Shown here: in pieces, positions 60,586 through 64,000 of the stretch | How the letters are laid out: every line of letters begins with the position of its first letter | Position numbering within the stretch: position 1 is the first letter of the stretch | NCBI GenBank assembly: GCA_963726125.1 | Contig: CAVSBG010000002.1 | Coordinates: 62,001 to 126,000 of the forward strand | Origin: JAMXLO01 sp963726125 | Lineage (GTDB): Bacteria; Pseudomonadota; Alphaproteobacteria; Acetobacterales; Acetobacteraceae | Direction: 5' to 3' | DNA: 64,000 nt | Made by a program: the position numbers and the translations under genes | The notes under the pieces: model-generated | The model's database searches: none | Told to the model about the DNA's origin: nothing | Seen by the model: only the letters and a program-made list of their open reading frames with translations

Positions 60586-62907
60586 ATGACCAAGTTCGGC
60601 CTCGCCCAATCCATTCGCCGTGTGGAGGACCCTCGGCTGTTGTTGGGCCGTGGCCGCTACACCGACGATATCCTGCTGCCGGGCATGCTGCACGGGATCG
60701 TGCTGCGCAGTCCGCATGCCGCAGCGAAGATTATCCGAATCGACACGAAGGCCGCAGCATCCGTCGAAGGGGTTAAGGCAATCTATACCGGCGCCGACTT
60801 TAGGGCGGATAGCATTGGACCGATGCCATGCGCCGCGCCGGTGCAGAACCGCGACGGCTCCAACATGGTGGACCCGCCACATCCCGCCCTGGTTGAAGAC
60901 GCGGTGCGTTACGTCGGCGATCCGGTTGCGTTCGTCGTTGCCGACACGCCGGCGGCCGCACGCGATGCAGCGGAACTGATCACGGTGGATTACGACGTTC
61001 AGCCCTCGATCACCGATCTTGCCGCGGCAATGGAGAGCGGTGCGCCACTCGTCTGGCCGGAGGCTGCCAACAACATCGTGTTCGACTGGGTGCTCGGCGA
61101 CAAGGCGGCGACCGATGCACTGTTCGCGTCCGCTGCGCACGTCACACGGCTGACCGTCGTGAACAACCGAGTGATCGTCGCCTCGATGGAGGGACGCGCG
61201 TCGATCGCAGATTACGACGCAGCCACGGGCCGTTGGGTACTGTATGCCAACACACAGGGCGGCTGGTTGATCAAGAACCTGATCGGCGCAGTGTTCCAGA
61301 CGGAGCCTGCGAATTTTCGCGTCATCACACCGGACGTTGGCGGCGGCTTCGGCATGAAGGCCTTCCTCTACGCCGAGCATGTGCTGGTCTGCTACGCGGC
61401 ACGCAAGCTGGGACGACCGGTGAAGTGGACGTCGGATCGAACCGAAGCGTTCCTGTCCGATACGCAAGGCCGCGACAACATCACGCTGGGCGAGTTGGCA
61501 ATCGACAAGGATGGCAAATTCCTAGCGTTGCGCACACGGAATGTCGCCAACATGGGCGCGTATCTTTCGACCTTCGCGCCGTATATCCCGACGCTCGCCG
61601 GCGGTGCGGTGCTGTCGGGCGTTTACGGGTTCCAGCAGATCTACGCCAACGTGCTCGGCGTGTTCACCCACACGGCGCCGGTCGATGCCTATCGTGGCGC
61701 AGGCCGACCAGAGAGCAACTATCTGCTCGAGCGCCTGGTCGATGCCGCAGCGCGCGAGCTTGGTATCGATCGCGTCGAACTGCGCCGGCGCAATATGATC
61801 CCGGCCTCGGCGATGCCGCATAAGACACCAGTGGGAAAGACCTACGATACCGGCGATTTCGCAATGGTGCTGGATACGGCGCTGAAACAAATGGATTACG
61901 CCGGATTTGCCGCGCGGCGGGCCGAGGCAGCACAGCGTGGCAAACGCCGCGGCATTGGCCTCGCCTACTATCTCGAAGTCACCATGGGTGACCCGACCGA
62001 GCGCGCGGAAATCCGCTTCGCCGACGACGGATTTGTCGATCTCTATGTCGGGACTCAGTCGACCGGCCAGGGACACGAGACCGCTTATATACAGCTCACG
62101 TCGCAGCGACTTGGCATCGACGCAGAGAAGATCCGCGTTCGCCAGGGCGACACCGACACGATCCCGGTCGGCGGTGGCACAGGCGGATCGCGCAGCCTGT
62201 ATTCCGAAGGACAGGCGATCCTGCTGACGGCGGATACAGTGATCGACAAAGGCAAGCAGGCGGCAGCCGAAGTCCTGGAGGCGGCAGCGGCCGACATCGC
62301 GTTCGACGACGGCCGGTTCACCATCGTTGGCACCGACCGCGGGATCGACATCATTGCGCTCGCGGCCACGCAACGACAGAAGGCCGCAAACGGCGAACAG
62401 GCAATCACGCTCGATGCGGCGGAGATCGCGACGGTCGCCGAACACACGTTCCCGAACGGATGCCACATGGCCGAAGTGGAGGTGGATCCCGAAACCGGTA
62501 TGATCGATATCGTACGCTACCGGGTGAGCGACGATTTCGGCAAAACCGTGAACCCGATGATCGTGCGCGGCCAGGTGCATGGCGGCGTCGCGCAAGGCTT
62601 GGGTCAGGCGCTGCTGGAACGTACCAGCTACGACGCAGCATCAGGCCAGCTTCTGACCGGCAGCTTCATGGACTATGCACTGCCGCGTGCGGACGATCTG
62701 CCGGACATCGAGGTGGATTTGTTGGAAGTGCCCAGCGGTTCCAATCCACTCGGCGTAAAGGGCGCCGGCGAGGCAGGCTCGGTTGGCAGTCCACCCGCGT
62801 TGATCAATGCCATCATCGATGCACTGTCGGTCGATGGCATCACGCACATCGACATGCCCACCACACCGGAAACGGTGTGGCAGGCACTGGCGAAAAAGGC
62901 GGCGTAA
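60586..62907 (+). CDS. CoxL-like molybdopterin-binding hydroxylase large subunit
   Basis: 773 aa from the ATG at 60586 behind CCGGAG. Xanthine dehydrogenase family, molybdenum subunit: FGLAQSIRRVEDPRLLLGRG, then GGGFGMKAFLYAEHVL, DAYRGAGRPESNYLLERLVD, TGGSRSLYSEGQA, and VKGAGEAGSVGSPPALINAI with the active-site Glu. The AYRGAGR loop matches form II/other aldehyde oxidase-type proteins, not the AYxCSFR of true CO dehydrogenase. Medium (FAD) and small (2Fe-2S) subunit genes are not adjacent. Substrate unknown. Confidence 0.92.
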   Translation: MTKFGLAQSIRRVEDPRLLLGRGRYTDDILLPGMLHGIVLRSPHAAAKIIRIDTKAAASVEGVKAIYTGADFRADSIGPMPCAAPVQNRDGSNMVDPPHPALVEDAVRYVGDPVAFVVADTPAAARDAAELITVDYDVQPSITDLAAAMESGAPLVWPEAANNIVFDWVLGDKAATDALFASAAHVTRLTVVNNRVIVASMEGRASIADYDAATGRWVLYANTQGGWLIKNLIGAVFQTEPANFRVITPDVGGGFGMKAFLYAEHVLVCYAARKLGRPVKWTSDRTEAFLSDTQGRDNITLGELAIDKDGKFLALRTRNVANMGAYLSTFAPYIPTLAGGAVLSGVYGFQQIYANVLGVFTHTAPVDAYRGAGRPESNYLLERLVDAAARELGIDRVELRRRNMIPASAMPHKTPVGKTYDTGDFAMVLDTALKQMDYAGFAARRAEAAQRGKRRGIGLAYYLEVTMGDPTERAEIRFADDGFVDLYVGTQSTGQGHETAYIQLTSQRLGIDAEKIRVRQGDTDTIPVGGGTGGSRSLYSEGQAILLTADTVIDKGKQAAAEVLEAAAADIAFDDGRFTIVGTDRGIDIIALAATQRQKAANGEQAITLDAAEIATVAEHTFPNGCHMAEVEVDPETGMIDIVRYRVSDDFGKTVNPMIVRGQVHGGVAQGLGQALLERTSYDAASGQLLTGSFMDYALPRADDLPDIEVDLLEVPSGSNPLGVKGAGEAGSVGSPPALINAIIDALSVDGITHIDMPTTPETVWQALAKKAA

Positions 62908-62919
62908 CGACGGCAGTGT

Positions 62920-64000
62920 CTACAGGTCGCGTGCCCCGATGGTGCGGGCGCGCATCGCCTCTTCCGGGACTTCCTTGCCGAAATCGGTAAAGGCGCGACG
63001 CACCGCGTCTACCGTGGAGCCGAACACCTGCTTGCGGTTCTCCCGCGCCCAGGTCTGCGAACCGGCGATCGTGGTGAGCGATCCTTGGAAGTGCGGCATC
63101 ACGTAGCGCGCGAACAACTCGAAGCTGCGCAACGTCTGCTCGCGGTTGGCCCACTCATGCGCACGGAACAGGATGCCACCAAAGCCGCCCTTGCTGTTTT
63201 CCAACAGGCGGTTGATCCCCTTGATCACAGTCTCCGGATTGCCAACCAGCGTGGTGCCCATCTTCACGCCATCGCGCAGCGGATCGTCGGCACGGCCAGG
63301 CGGACGACCGAGCGTGTCCTCGAAGTAGGTCTGCGTTTCGATACGTTCGCCCTTCTTCACCTCCCGCAGCGCCTGTTCGTCATCCTCGGCGATGTGCGCG
63401 TTGACCACGACGCGCCAGTTCTTGCGGTCCATGGTCTTGCCGTTCTTCGCCGCCGCTTCCTCGGCGATCTTCCACTGATCGCCGAGCGCTTCAGGACCAC
63501 CGGGAAGACCGGCGCCGATGGACAGCACACCCACACCATGCGTGCCGGCGGCGATCATGCCAAATGGCGTAATGGTGCTGGCAACCGCGATCTCAAAATG
63601 CGGATCCGTATAGGGAGCAAGATGCAGCCGCGCGTCGCGCATCTCGAACCAGTCGGTCTTTATCGTGACTGGCTCTTCACACTTCAGCAGCCGCATGATC
63701 GCGTCCATCGCCTCCAGCATGCGCGGGCGCTGCGTGCTGGGTTCGATGCCGAGCATATACGCATCGGACGTCAGCGCCCCTGGACCGCAGCCCATCATTG
63801 CGCGGCCACGCGTCATGTGGTCGAGCTGCACGAAACGCTGCGCCACCATGAATGGGTGGTGATACGGCAGACTGGTCACGCCGGTGCCGAGCTTGATGTG
63901 CTTGGTCCGTTCGGCCGCGGCCGCAATGATCAGCTCGGGCAGCGCGATGAGTTCCCAGCCAGCGGAATGATGCTCGCCAATCCAGGCCTCGTCGTAACCG
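62920..64000 (-). CDS. LLM-class flavin-dependent oxidoreductase, 5' end beyond right edge
   Basis: 359 residues are visible, and the frame stays open to the right edge (GYDEAWIGEHHSAGWELIAL). Luciferase-like barrel: KLGTGVTSLPYHHPFMVAQR, QLDHMTRGRAMMGCGPGALT, then VASTITPFGMIAAGTHGVGV and GTTLVGNPETVIKGINRLLE. It is the fourth LLM enzyme of the window and the closest to limonene/alkane monooxygenase-like proteins with a His-His motif (GEHH) after the first strands. Convergent with the CoxL-like gene. Confidence 0.9.
   Translation of the reverse strand, partial: GYDEAWIGEHHSAGWELIALPELIIAAAAERTKHIKLGTGVTSLPYHHPFMVAQRFVQLDHMTRGRAMMGCGPGALTSDAYMLGIEPSTQRPRMLEAMDAIMRLLKCEEPVTIKTDWFEMRDARLHLAPYTDPHFEIAVASTITPFGMIAAGTHGVGVLSIGAGLPGGPEALGDQWKIAEEAAAKNGKTMDRKNWRVVVNAHIAEDDEQALREVKKGERIETQTYFEDTLGRPPGRADDPLRDGVKMGTTLVGNPETVIKGINRLLENSKGGFGGILFRAHEWANREQTLRSFELFARYVMPHFQGSLTTIAGSQTWARENRKQVFGSTVDAVRRAFTDFGKEVPEEAMRARTIGARDL

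Noticed and set aside
1..64000. tRNA or rRNA genes
   Set aside because: I looked for conserved tRNA loop sequences (GGTTCGAATCC-like) and rRNA segments and saw none that could be supported by eye.

Overview
The window is GC-rich, gene-dense chromosomal DNA from an alphaproteobacterium. The best lineage markers are a ctrA cell-cycle regulator (40.5-41.2 kb) divergent from the flagellar export genes fliI-fliJ. Together with the high GC, the many flavin monooxygenases and the style of the small hypothetical proteins, this suggests Rhodospirillales/Acetobacteraceae. The family assignment is inference. I see no rRNA, tRNA, CRISPR array, prophage or complete insertion sequence.

Layout. 0-6.4 kb: a partial hypothetical protein, a second hypothetical protein, an SMP-30 lactonase-like protein, two small envelope proteins, and a CapA-like protein coupled to a DHA2 drug-type exporter. 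6.4-7.6 kb: a class III CoA-transferase. 7.7-13.5 kb: an envelope polysaccharide cluster (O-antigen ligase-like protein, large polytopic membrane protein, OpgH-like glucosyltransferase, FkbM methyltransferase). 13.6-16.3 kb: an outer-membrane channel-like protein beside an arylsulfatase. 17.2-25.5 kb: cupredoxin, DUF1330, mannonate dehydratase-like protein, a second DHA2 exporter, and a Fe3+/polyamine-type ABC importer with an enolase-superfamily enzyme. 25.9-31.4 kb: quinone oxidoreductase, Ogt DNA repair protein, a DUF1186/UPF0149/SEC-C protein, a flavoprotein, an OmpA protein and a membrane-anchored HExxH protein. 31.4-40.3 kb: two luciferase-like (LLM) flavin oxidoreductases, an amide/amino-acid binding protein, a VapC-type toxin with damaged antitoxin, an amidohydrolase, an esterase, two cold-shock proteins and a threonine dehydratase-like gene. 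40.5-43.2 kb: ctrA, fliI, fliJ. 43.3-48.3 kb: two truncated gene remnants, then three tandem, translationally coupled PaaK/CapK-like adenylate-forming ligases. 48.4-54.5 kb: response regulators, a MarR-GNAT fusion, a YXWGXW pair, a third LLM enzyme and a DUF5993-dsbB pair. 54.6-64 kb: an RND efflux pump, acetate kinase, a CoxL-like molybdenum hydroxylase and a fourth LLM enzyme that runs off the right edge.

Two patterns cut across the window. First, seven otherwise well-conserved genes or gene pairs are broken by small indels; seven of the eight sites fit exactly one extra base. This looks more like sequence error in the source assembly than gene decay, so I describe the intact products these genes would encode. 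Second, several families of dispersed inverted repeats sit only between genes: a C/G-rich family in three copies, a GTCATGGCC family, a 45-bp ACGGAG-type long inverted repeat, and a 26-bp AACCACAGATGCACACAGAT-type inverted repeat.
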